A stretch of 64,000 nucleotides of DNA from JAGQRJ01 sp041402045 (GTDB taxonomy: Bacteria; Planctomycetota; J058): positions 1 to 64,000 of the forward strand of contig JAWKSZ010000020.1 of the NCBI GenBank assembly GCA_041402045.1, read 5' to 3'. Below are positions 56,591 through 64,000 of the stretch, in pieces. Position 1 is the stretch's first letter; each line of letters opens with the position of its first letter. The position numbers and the translations under genes are program-made. Below the pieces are notes generated by a model. It did not search any database. It was not told the origin of the DNA and saw nothing but the letters and a program-made list of their open reading frames with translations.

Positions 56591-58604
56591 TCAGTGGGCG
56601 GCCTTCGCGGTCAATCCGAGGAGCTCGAGGACCTCCTGGTAGAGCCCGCCGGTGGTCGTCCAAGGCAGCCCCCGGGGATCGTGGGCCCGCTGGGCCCGGA
56701 ACGTGGTGAGCGCGTGGTCGAGCAGCTCGCGGCTTCGCTGCGGCTCTGCGAACGTCTGCCCGAAGGCGAGGATCCCGTAGTAGAAGCACTCGGCGGCCGC
56801 GTCCGCCGCCGGTGACCCTGGGTGGGACCTGACCAGCCAATACGACCTCCGCGAGGAGTTGCTCGGGGAGAGCTGGTGCTGGACGTAGCGGCGGTCCACA
56901 CCCAGCGCTGGAACTCGGCGAGCCCAGAGGAGTCTGCGCTGGGGGTCCCCAGGAGTGGGGGGATCCCCAGGAGAGGGAGCCATGGGTGGCCTTACGGGTG
57001 GACGGGAACGGGGCCAGATACAACAGCCGGAGCCGGAGCAATGGCTCGGGCAGCCGTCCCTCCCGCTGCAGTTGTAGCCGCCTGGGGAGCCCGATCTGCG
57101 GAGAAACTGCGCAGCGCTCGATCGGCAGGGGGTCGGAGTCAGCCAAGCCGCGAGCTGGCGCCCGCGCGAGCCGCTTCGCCGGGTCGACTGATCCGGCCTG
57201 AGGCCTGGGGCAGGACGTCGGTCCGCGGCAGGCTCGCAGCGCGCGCGGGCGAGCTCCTCGACGGGCAAGCGGGTTGCGTTGGAGGTCGAGCCGCGCGAGC
57301 CCGTGGAGCGAGGCGCGAGGTCGGCAGGAGGCGCTCCAGCCGGTTCCCCGCTGAGGTTCAGCTCGCGGATTTCTACGCGCCCGAGCCAGGTCGGGACAAG
57401 CAGCCGGTTGTCGGCGAGGTCCAGACGCTCGAGGGCCGGGCACTCGCCGAGGCTGGGCGGGAGCGCCTCCAACGCGTTGTTCCTCAGCTGCGCGGCGTCA
57501 GGGACGGCAGGTGGCCGAGGGCGGCAGGCAGCACCTCGAGCGTTGTTGAACACGTTCAGCTCGCGCAGCGCCGCACGCGCCGAGGGCCCTGGCAGGTCCC
57601 GGAGCTGGTTCCCCCACAGCAGGGCCCTCGAGCTGGGTGAGGTCCGCGATCGACTCCGGAGCGCGTCCAACCTGCGCGCCGAGCTCGAGGGTCTTGACGG
57701 CCTGCGCTTCGTTCAGCTCGTCCAGGTCGGCGTAGTCCCCGATCCGGTAGCTCAGCACGTTGAGCTCGGGAGCCGCGGGTGCTCGTGGTGGACGCGGGCG
57801 ACCCGCAGCAGCGCGCGTCGCGCCCCAGGGCGGCGTAAGGCCTCCTCCAGGAGCGCGAAGCCGAGCCTCGGTGGACGCTACAGGCAGTCCGACGAGGAGC
57901 GCCGTCCCCGGGGCGCCTTCGCGGCCAGGAGGAGGCGCGCCTCCTCGGCCAGCGCCCGCGCGCGTCCGGGGTCGCGGACGCGCGCGGGCGCCCCCGCCGG
58001 ACGGGCGATACGCCTCCGCGGGAACCACGATCCCCATGCGCTCCGGAGTCTCGGCGACGACCTCGCGCGCGCAGGGTTCGGGCTCGCGGAAGTCCCAGGC
58101 GCGGAGCGCGGACACCAAGGCGTCGAGGCGCTCCAGGCTGGCGCGGTAGTCGTCGGCGTAGTCCGGGTCCTGCCGCAGGTCGTGCTCGATCCCCTCCCGC
58201 AGCCCGTCGGCGTGGTCCAGGAGCGCGCCGGGGAGGGTCTGACTGGGCTGGAACAGCTCGAAGGCGTCGTTGGCGTAGTACCCGGCGACGACCGGGGGCA
58301 GGCGCGCCGGGTCGTCGAACCAGTAGCCCCAGTGCAGCCCGTCGACGTCCCCCACCGCCGCGGTGAACAGCTCGGGCAGGTCGAGCTGGTAGCGCCAGTG
58401 CAGGAGGCCCGGGTAGCGCAGCTCGACGTCGTCGAAGCGTCCGGCGAGCACGTCGAAGGGGCCCACGAGGGTCACACCGAGCTCGCTCAGCGCCTGGGCG
58501 GGGGCGTCCGGGCGGTGCGCCTGGGCGAAGGCCCAGGTCTCGAACAGATCCTCGGGGAAGTCCACTCCGTAGATCGCGCGGAGCTGCGCGCGGCGGTCGG
58601 TCAC
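56591..58604 (-). pseudogene. Large-domain plus leucine-rich-repeat fusion, multiple frameshifts
   Basis: The GTG at 58,604 opens about 180 intact residues: AIYGVDFPEDLFETWAFAQA, LVGPFDVLAGRFDDVELRYP, GDVDGLHWGYWFDDPARLP, VVAGYYANDAFELFQPSQ. I recall this domain from proteins labelled 'ADP-ribosylation family', but that name is uncertain. After shifts near 58,000 comes ARVHHEHPRLPELNVLSYRI and VKTLELGAQVGRAPESIADL, then leucine-rich repeats (LEALPPSLGECPALERLDLA, DNRLLVPTWLGRVEIRELNL) in several frames. The 3' end (about 56,590-56,820) reads FYYGILAFGQTFAEPQRSRE. Assembled, it would be about 670 residues. Confidence 0.6.
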
Positions 58605-58642
58605 GTCAGGCCTCTGGCCCGACGCTACCACCTGGGCGCGGA

Positions 58643-59905
58643 TCAGCCGTCGGTGGGGTCCGGGAGCAGCGGCGCGCCGCCCGCGCGCTGGCTCACGCCC
58701 AGGGCCACGATCGCGAACGCGCCGGCGGCCGCGACCGGCGCGCCCAGCCAGAACGGGACCCAGGGCAGCTCGAAGTCCACGGTGAGGTCGACCCACAGGC
58801 TCGGCCCCAGGTAGTCGTGCGCGTAGACCAGGAGGCACACGGCGCCCAGGGTCGGCGCGGCGGTCACGACGGCGATCGAGCCCCAGCGGTGGGCGCAGGT
58901 CGGCAGCTCCCGCGGCACCCGGCGCGCGAGGACGAGCAGCGCCAGGTAGCCCAGGCCGAAGCCCAGGAGCTCGCGCCAGAACACGCGGGGGAGCACGTCG
59001 AGGGTCGAGCGCTCGGCGTTCCACGCGGTGACGGGGGAGAGCTCGGCCGCGTCCCGCGCCGTGCGGCGCACCTCGGGGTCGGGGTCCTCGTGCGCCAGGC
59101 GCAGGAGCTGGGGCAGGCGCTCGATCGCGCGGTCGTCGGTGTAGAGCAAGTTCAGCGCCGCGGCGCGCACCTCGGGGTTGGGGTCGTCGAACGCGACCAG
59201 CGCGCGCGCGCGGTAGGGCTCGACGCGCTCTCCGGGCAGGCACTGCAGCTCCTGCAGCGCCAGGGTGCGCAGGGACGGGTCGGAGTCGTCCAGCGCGCGA
59301 GGCAGCGCCTCGGGGTCGCAGCGCCAGAGGGCCAGGAACGCCTGCCTGCGGACCCAGGGGTCGGGGTGCAGCCACAGGCGCCGCAGGCGGGGGACCGCCG
59401 CGCGGAGCTCGGGGAGCTGGGACAGCGCGCGCGGCGGTGACCCCTCCTCGCTGGGCCAGCCGCACAGCGCGCTCAAGGCTGGGCCCTGGAGCGCCGGATC
59501 GTCCAGCGCCCGGGTCAGGGCGGGGATCGCCGCGACGGGGGGCGGCGTGCGGATCCCCTCCAGCGCCGCGGCCGCGTAGTGTTCGCCGCGCTCCAGGCTC
59601 GCGATTAGCGCAGGGACCGCGGGGGTGCCCACCTCGCGCAGGGCGAGGACGGCGCCCCAGGCGACGCGATAGTCCGGGTCGCGGAGGGTCTCGACCAGGG
59701 CGGGGAGCACGCGAGGGTCACTGTCCACGTAGAACGGCAACGTCGCGGCTGCGCGCGCGCGGTCCTCGTGCGGGCGCCCGGCGTCGCCGAGCGCGCTCAG
59801 GGCCGACTCCAGCTCCGCGTCGGGGGTGTCCCCGAGCCAGTCCTGCGCCGGCGCGACGGATACCACGATCCACGCGAGGGCCACGCTCCAGCGGGCGTGC
59901 TGCAC
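58643..59905 (-). CDS. Exported HEAT-repeat protein with C-terminal membrane helices
   Basis: 420 residues: signal-like N-terminus (MQHARWSVALAWIVVSVAPA), then HEAT/PBS-lyase-type repeats of about 30-40 residues (LPALVETLRDPDYRVAWGAV, VPALIASLERGEHYAAAALE, RLRRLWLHPDPWVRRQAFLA, LVAFDDPNPEVRAAALNLL). Three hydrophobic segments follow near residues 300-400 (LLGFGLGYLALLVLA, SIAVVTAAPTLGAVCLLVY, LGAPVAAAGAFAIVALGV). Likely a periplasmic or membrane scaffold. GTG start with GGAGG at 5 nt. Intact frame. Confidence 0.8.
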   Translation of the reverse strand: MQHARWSVALAWIVVSVAPAQDWLGDTPDAELESALSALGDAGRPHEDRARAAATLPFYVDSDPRVLPALVETLRDPDYRVAWGAVLALREVGTPAVPALIASLERGEHYAAAALEGIRTPPPVAAIPALTRALDDPALQGPALSALCGWPSEEGSPPRALSQLPELRAAVPRLRRLWLHPDPWVRRQAFLALWRCDPEALPRALDDSDPSLRTLALQELQCLPGERVEPYRARALVAFDDPNPEVRAAALNLLYTDDRAIERLPQLLRLAHEDPDPEVRRTARDAAELSPVTAWNAERSTLDVLPRVFWRELLGFGLGYLALLVLARRVPRELPTCAHRWGSIAVVTAAPTLGAVCLLVYAHDYLGPSLWVDLTVDFELPWVPFWLGAPVAAAGAFAIVALGVSQRAGGAPLLPDPTDG

Positions 59906-60055
59906 GCGCGCCTCCTTCCACGTCCTTCCGGGAGGCTCTTGGCGGGCGCGCGCTCGGCGTTAGCCGGCTCCCGCGAATCCGCCAGAATCCTTGTCTCCGC
60001 GGCGCCGGTTGGGCATGGTGTGCGTCCGGCGCACGGGCGCCGACTGGAGACCCAC

Positions 60056-61144
60056 GTGAAGCAGGACGAGCAGGGCGGCCCCCGAATCCTCGTGGTCGGC
60101 GCGGGCGGAATCGGCGGCGTGCTGGCCGGGACGCTCCTCGCCCGCGGGCACCGGGTGGAGGTCCTCTGCCGCGGCGCCGACAGCGCCAACGCCCTCGAGG
60201 CCCACGGCTTCCGCCTGCGCGGCGTGGACGTCCCCGGCGACGTGCGCGCCCCCGAGGCCGTGGTCCGCGGGCTCGAGCAGGCCAGCGGGACCTACGACTA
60301 CGTGCTCCTGGCGACCCAGCCCCCGGACGTCGAGGCCGCCGCGCGCTCCACCGCGCACCTGCTCGCCCCCGGCGGGCGCATGGTGTGCCTGCAAAACGGG
60401 CTGTGCGAGCTGCGGGTGGCGGACGTGGTCGGCGAAGAGCGGACCCTCGGGGCCGTGGTCTCCTGGGGCGCCTCGGCCCTCGAGCCCGGCGTGTTCGAGC
60501 GCACCTCGTCCGGCGGCTTCAGCCTGGGGACGCTCCGCGGGCCCCTCGAGCCCGAGGTCGAGCGCCTGGCGGCGATCCTGGCCGACGTGGGGCCGGTCAA
60601 GACCACCGAGAACCTGCTCGGCGCGCGCTGGTCCAAGCTCGCGATCAACTGCGCGATCAGCTCGCTGGGGACCCTCGGCCGCGATCGGCTGGGGGCGCTG
60701 CTGCGGCACCGCTTCGTGCGGCGCCTGGCGCTGGAGGTCATGAGCGAGGTCGTCGCCGTGGCCCAGGCGCAGGACGTCGAGCTCGAGGTCGTCTCGGGCA
60801 CGCTGAACCTCGAGTGGCTGGCGCTGACCCCCAAGGAGCGCCGCGTCCGCGGATCCGCCTCGCTCCTGGCGAAGCACACCGTGCTCCTCGCCGTCGGCGC
60901 GCGCTACCGCCGCCTGCGCTCCTCCATGCTGCACGCGATCGAGCGCGGGCGGAGCCGGCGGTCGACTTCCTCAACGGCGAGGTCGTGGCCCGCGCCGGGA
61001 CGTCCGACCCCGGTCAACGCCGAGCTGCAGGAGGCCGTGCACCGCATGGCCCGCGGCGAGCTCGAGGGCGGCCTCGACGACCTGCGCGCGCTGTTCGTCC
61101 GCACCCGCGAGCAGGTCCGCGAGCTCGCGACCGCCGGCGCTTGA
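60056..61144 (+). CDS. 2-dehydropantoate 2-reductase family protein (PanE/ApbA-like), with a compensated frameshift
   Basis: 362 residues; NADPH-dependent ketopantoate reductase-like oxidoreductase. The cofactor loop is VVGAGGIGGVLAG (about 14-26), then LLATQPPDVE, VCLQNGLCE, WSKLAINCAISSLG with the catalytic-type Lys, and PVNAELQEAVHRMA. Between about 60,950 and 61,005 the frame reads SRRSTSSTARSWPAPGRP, while the next frame gives EPAVDFLNGEVVARAG, which is the conserved family sequence at this place. Two compensating indels must therefore lie here. No panB or panC is nearby, so a role in pantothenate synthesis is possible but not shown. Confidence 0.82.
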   Translation: MKQDEQGGPRILVVGAGGIGGVLAGTLLARGHRVEVLCRGADSANALEAHGFRLRGVDVPGDVRAPEAVVRGLEQASGTYDYVLLATQPPDVEAAARSTAHLLAPGGRMVCLQNGLCELRVADVVGEERTLGAVVSWGASALEPGVFERTSSGGFSLGTLRGPLEPEVERLAAILADVGPVKTTENLLGARWSKLAINCAISSLGTLGRDRLGALLRHRFVRRLALEVMSEVVAVAQAQDVELEVVSGTLNLEWLALTPKERRVRGSASLLAKHTVLLAVGARYRRLRSSMLHAIERGRSRRSTSSTARSWPAPGRPTPVNAELQEAVHRMARGELEGGLDDLRALFVRTREQVRELATAGA

Positions 61145-61196
61145 CACCCCGCCCTGTCGGATCGACCCTCGTGGCCACCCAACCGAGGAGAGGTCC

Positions 61197-61403
61197 ATGC
61201 CCTTCGTGCACATCGCCAACGCCGGCCCGCTGAGCGTCGAGCAGCGCCGCGAGCTCGCGACCCAGGTCACCGAGCTCCTGCACCAGGTCACCGGGAAGCC
61301 CCACGCCAGCGTCTATTGCCGAATCGACTCGGTCCCCCGCGACGAGTTCGCCGTCGGCGGGCAGCTCCTCGCCGACCGCGACGCCGAGCGCGCCAAGGCC
61401 TAG
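61197..61403 (+). CDS. Tautomerase family protein (4-oxalocrotonate tautomerase-like)
   Basis: 68 residues. Met is followed by Pro (MPFVHIANAGPLSVEQRREL), giving the N-terminal catalytic proline of the superfamily after Met removal. The rest matches the beta-alpha-beta fold (LLHQVTGKPHASVYCRID, EFAVGGQLLADR). Substrate unknown. GAGGAGAGG precedes the ATG. Its TAG overlaps the TAG of the convergent MocR gene within one CTAG. It follows the PanE-like gene by 52 bp and may share its transcript. Confidence 0.87.
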   Translation: MPFVHIANAGPLSVEQRRELATQVTELLHQVTGKPHASVYCRIDSVPRDEFAVGGQLLADRDAERAKA

Positions 61404-62815
61404 CTCGGGAGCAACCCGGTCGCCAGGCGCCCGAGCTCGGCGACCGCCGCGCCCAGGGCGTCGGACCAGGGGTGCGGGAAGGCCAGGCGCACGTAGTTCC
61501 GGAAGCGCCCCTGCGCCGAGAACATGTGCCCGGGCACGACGCTGATCCCGGCCTCCAGCGCCGAGGCGTAGAGCGCGGCGCCGTCGACCCCCTCGGGCAA
61601 CCCCACCCAGAGCACCATGCCGCCCTGGGGGTCGCTCACGGTCGTGCCGGAAGGGAAGTGCCGGGCGACCGCGTCGCGGCAACGCAGCGCGGTGGTGGCG
61701 TAGGACCGGGACGCCCGGCGCACCGCGCGCTCGTAGGCGCCGTCGCGGAGGAAGGCGCTGAGCGCGAGCTGCAACGGCGTCGCGGTGACGAAGTTGGTCA
61801 CGAACTTCACGCGGCGCACCGCGTCGGCGAAGCGCCCCGGGGCGATCCAGCCCACGCGGAACCCGGGGCAGATCGTCTTGGAGAAGGACGAGCAGTGGAG
61901 CACCCAGCCGTCCGGGTCGTAGGCCTTGGCGACCGGCGGACGCTCCAGGCCAAAGCCGAGTTCGCCGTAGACGTCGTCCTCGATCAGCGGGACCTCATGG
62001 GTGGCGCACAGGCGCACGAGCTCGCGCAGGCGGGGTGGCGGGATCACCGCGCCGAGGGGGTTGTGGAACACCGGCGTGCAGAGGACGGCGCGCACCCGGC
62101 GCCGCTCCAGGAGCGGGGCCAGGGCGTCGACGTCGAGCCCGGTCCGCGGGTGGGCCGGGAGCTCGACCACCTTCAGCCCGAGGACCTGGAGCATTTGCAG
62201 GAGAATGAAGTGCACGGGGGACTCGACCGCGACCGCGTCGCCCGGCTGACACGTGGCCCGCAGCGCGAGCTGGACCGCCTCGAAGCAGCCGTGGGTGATC
62301 AGCAGGTCCCCGGCGTCCAGGGTGCAGCCCGCCTGGAGCATGCGCCGCGCGATCTGGGTGCGTAGCTCGATCTCGCCCAGCGGGTTGCCGTAATTCACCG
62401 CGCGGGTGGCCTCGCGGCCGAGCCCGCGCAGGCGCCGCATGAGCCCCGCGGCGGGGAGCAAGGCGTCGGGCGGGTCGGCGTTCCCCAGCGGCACCAGCGC
62501 GTCGCTGCGCGCGGCCTCCGCGAGCTGCTGGGCCACTTCCCATACCTGGGGCACCCGCGCGCGGGAGGAGGGACGGCTGACCCGCGGCGCGGGGACGCGG
62601 TGGCAGCGGCTGGCGCGCACGAAGTAGCCGGACTGCGGACGGGCCTCGATCAACCCGCGCGCCTCGAGGAGTCGATACGCCGCGGTCACCGTGCTCACGC
62701 TGACCCCCTGCTGGCGGCTCATGCGGCGCACCGAGGTCAGGCGCTCTCCCGCGGGGAGCGTGCCGGCCTGGATCATGCCCTGCACCCGTGCCGCCAGCGC
62801 CTCGTAGCGCTTCAC
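61400..62815 (-). CDS. MocR-type transcriptional regulator (GntR HTH fused to PLP aminotransferase domain)
   Basis: 471 residues. Residues 1-70 form a GntR winged helix (YEALAARVQGMIQAGTLPAG, RLTSVRRMSRQQGVSVSTVT). The rest is a fold-type I aminotransferase domain with the PLP Lys in SSFSKTICPGFRVGW (about residue 310), plus EDDVYGELGFG and VNYGNPLGEIELR. MocR proteins sense PLP or amino compounds and act as activators or repressors. The GTG at 62,815 overlaps the stop of the DUF2917 gene upstream (GTGA), so both are translated together. Inverted repeats at 63,124-63,176 are its probable autoregulatory site. Confidence 0.93.
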   Translation of the reverse strand: MKRYEALAARVQGMIQAGTLPAGERLTSVRRMSRQQGVSVSTVTAAYRLLEARGLIEARPQSGYFVRASRCHRVPAPRVSRPSSRARVPQVWEVAQQLAEAARSDALVPLGNADPPDALLPAAGLMRRLRGLGREATRAVNYGNPLGEIELRTQIARRMLQAGCTLDAGDLLITHGCFEAVQLALRATCQPGDAVAVESPVHFILLQMLQVLGLKVVELPAHPRTGLDVDALAPLLERRRVRAVLCTPVFHNPLGAVIPPPRLRELVRLCATHEVPLIEDDVYGELGFGLERPPVAKAYDPDGWVLHCSSFSKTICPGFRVGWIAPGRFADAVRRVKFVTNFVTATPLQLALSAFLRDGAYERAVRRASRSYATTALRCRDAVARHFPSGTTVSDPQGGMVLWVGLPEGVDGAALYASALEAGISVVPGHMFSAQGRFRNYVRLAFPHPWSDALGAAVAELGRLATGLLPS

Positions 62816-63072
62816 GCGGCGACGGGCTGGGGCGCCCCGCTGCAAGCCGGGCTGCACACGCGGACCTCTGCCGGCGAGAGCGCCTGGAGCACGGTGTGCA
62901 CGTTGGCCGGGAACACGCGGCGCTGGCCGCGCTCGAGCACGTAGTCGGCGCCGTCGCCGACCTGGGTGACCCACACCACGCCTTCGACGCAGGTGAGGTC
63001 CAGGGAGTCGTGGGCGCGCCAGGACACCAGGGCGCCGGGGGAGAGGTCGCGAAGCAAGGTCACGTCGGTCAT
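62812..63072 (-). CDS. DUF2917 family protein
   Basis: 86 residues, cupin-like small beta protein: LLRDLSPGALVSWRAHDSLD, LTCVEGVVWVTQVGDGADYV and LERGQRRVFPANVHTVLQAL match DUF2917. The family is often paired with MocR-type regulators, as here. ATG 63,072 has GGAGG at 5 nt upstream. Function unknown; it may bind an effector for the regulator (inference). Confidence 0.85.
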   Translation of the reverse strand: MTDVTLLRDLSPGALVSWRAHDSLDLTCVEGVVWVTQVGDGADYVLERGQRRVFPANVHTVLQALSPAEVRVCSPACSGAPQPVAA

Positions 63073-63123
63073 GTCAGCCTCCTGACTGCGCCCAGGGTGG
63101 CACCCGGGGTGAAGGCGTAACAG

Positions 63124-63176
63124 ATCCAGTATCTGGATTTTGAACCGGTACAGTGCAGGTGTGTCAGGCTGTACCG
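63124..63176 (-). promoter_or_regulatory. Operator/promoter region of the DUF2917-mocR unit
   Basis: Two inverted repeats in an AT-richer 60-bp stretch: ATCCAG-TAT-CTGGAT (63,124-63,138) and CGGTACAG/CTGTACCG (63,146-63,153 and 63,169-63,176, 15-nt spacer, arms perfect). They lie 50-105 nt upstream of the DUF2917 start. The second pair is the best candidate for MocR binding; the first overlaps where a -10 or -35 would be. Confidence 0.55.
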
Positions 63177-63206
63177 CTCGGAGGAGCACGACACTGTGCC
63201 CGTCGC

Positions 63207-64000
63207 CTACGCGTCGGGCCGCGCGGCCTCGATCAGCTCGCGGGTGAGCACGCGATCGATCGTCTCGCGATAGGGCCGGACCTCGCCGCGGTAGTCGTCG
63301 AAGGGCAGCGCCGGCAAACCCGCTCCGCAGGTCGCGGGGCCTCCTCGTGATTCACGTGGGTGTAGCCGGAGAGCAGGCTCAGCCCCGTGGGGTGGCTCGA
63401 GCCGGGCGCGATCCGGGGGTAGTCCTGGAGCAGCGGGCGCACGGCGTCCACGGCCACGTGGCGGGGCACGTCGATCCCCTCGCCCAGGAGGATCACCTGG
63501 TCGGCCACGTCGGGGAGCGCGAGGGGCATGGCGTCGCCCCACACCGCGCACACCGTGACCCGGTCGGGGCACTCGGGCAGCACGAGGTACATCAGCGTGG
63601 GCACGAAGCTGGGCTCGAGGAGGACCTCGAACGAGGCCTGGAGCTGCTCGCGGCGCAGGTTCCAGTTCCACACCGCCTCGAGCCGCGCCCGCGGCTGGCT
63701 GAACAGCGCGTCGGGCGCCTGGTGCGCGAGGATCGCCTCGTGGGCGAAGGCGTTGCCTGCGTTCCAGCCGCGGAGGAAGCCCTCGGGGCTGTAGGGGCCG
63801 GAGCCCATGCCGTCGCCCTGGGGGTCCTCGACCCCCAGGGCGAAGTGCCCGACGAAGGCCGTCAGCAGCGGCTCGAGCTCGAGCCCGAACACGTGGGGCC
63901 GGAAGTAGTTCAGGTTGAAGGCGCAGACCCGGTCGTCGCCCCGGTCGTCGAGGTCGAAGGAGCCGTAGACCCCGGTGTCGGGGTGGCGGTAGAAGGCTGG
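63207..64000 (-). CDS. Protein of unknown function, 5' end outside the window, frameshift near its 3' end
   Basis: About 260 residues visible. Upstream part: FYRHPDTGVYGSFDLDDRGD, VCAFNLNYFRPHVFGLELEP, LLTAFVGHFALGVEDPQGDG, YSPEGFLRGWNAGNAFAHEA, EVLLEPSFVPTLMYLVLPEC. Near 63,330 the frame changes from THVNHEEAPRPAERV to LPALPFDDYRGEVRPYRETI and ends DRVLTRELIEAARPDA with TAG at 63,207. No signal or membrane segment is seen in this part. I do not recognise the family. Confidence 0.6.
   Translation of the reverse strand, partial: SLLPPPRHRGLRLLRPRRPGRRPGLRLQPELLPAPRVRARARAAADGLRRALRPGGRGPPGRRHGLRPLQPRGLPPRLERRQRLRPRGDPRAPGARRAVQPAAGAARGGVELEPAPRAAPGLVRGPPRAQLRAHADVPRAARVPRPGHGVRGVGRRHAPRAPRRGRPGDPPGRGDRRAPPRGRGRRAPAAPGLPPDRARLEPPHGAEPALRLHPRESRGGPATCGAGLPALPFDDYRGEVRPYRETIDRVLTRELIEAARPDA

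Overview
The window is very GC-rich DNA (roughly 70-75% by eye) from a Gram-negative-like bacterium. Two tandem Ser/Thr kinases fused to TPR arrays, a YfbK-like von Willebrand protein next to an ECF sigma factor, prokaryotic RING-type fingers, Uma2 and GxxExxY nuclease-fold genes, a DUF1015-SerA pair and frequent GTG starts fit Planctomycetota best, with Myxococcota as the alternative. This assignment is an inference. No rRNA, tRNA or CRISPR array was seen.

Layout. 0-4.4 kb: RND efflux permease and its membrane-fusion partner (minus strand), both broken by frameshifts. 4.4-9.8 kb: lipoprotein, large membrane-anchored TPR protein, secreted protein with a duplicated domain, small membrane protein. 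9.8-17.1 kb: mercuric-reductase-like flavoprotein and the two tandem kinase-TPR genes. 17.1-29.5 kb: mnmG with a decayed tandem copy of its 3' end, a GxxExxY islet, DUF1015-serA, a carboxypeptidase-regulatory-like protein, a dienoyl-CoA reductase-like SDR, ferrochelatase and a large secreted alpha/beta hydrolase. 29.5-34.6 kb: membrane protein, SRPBCC protein and a heterodimeric ABC exporter. 34.6-45.9 kb: accessory stretch of SUKH/DUF6882-like immunity-type genes, Uma2, a methyltransferase, a PP2C phosphatase, an RF1-like factor lacking domain 1, and several broken genes. 46-53 kb: secreted proteins, a serine hydrolase, the vWA-ECF pair and two RING-finger genes. 53-60 kb: broken lipoprotein, DUF3124, a broken LRR fusion and a HEAT-repeat protein. 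60-64 kb: PanE-like reductase, tautomerase, MocR regulator with DUF2917, and a partial gene.

Three properties cut across genes. First, many reading frames carry one or two frameshifts while their neighbours are perfect; some are surely sequence errors, and one is an exact 11-bp tandem duplication. Second, at least six genes have a TAnnnT -10 element only 5-8 nt before the start codon, implying leaderless mRNAs. Third, the tetranucleotide CATC/GATG is nearly absent: Ile and Met codons and the codons before them are chosen so that GATC or CATG (or ATT/AAA/CAA) appears instead.
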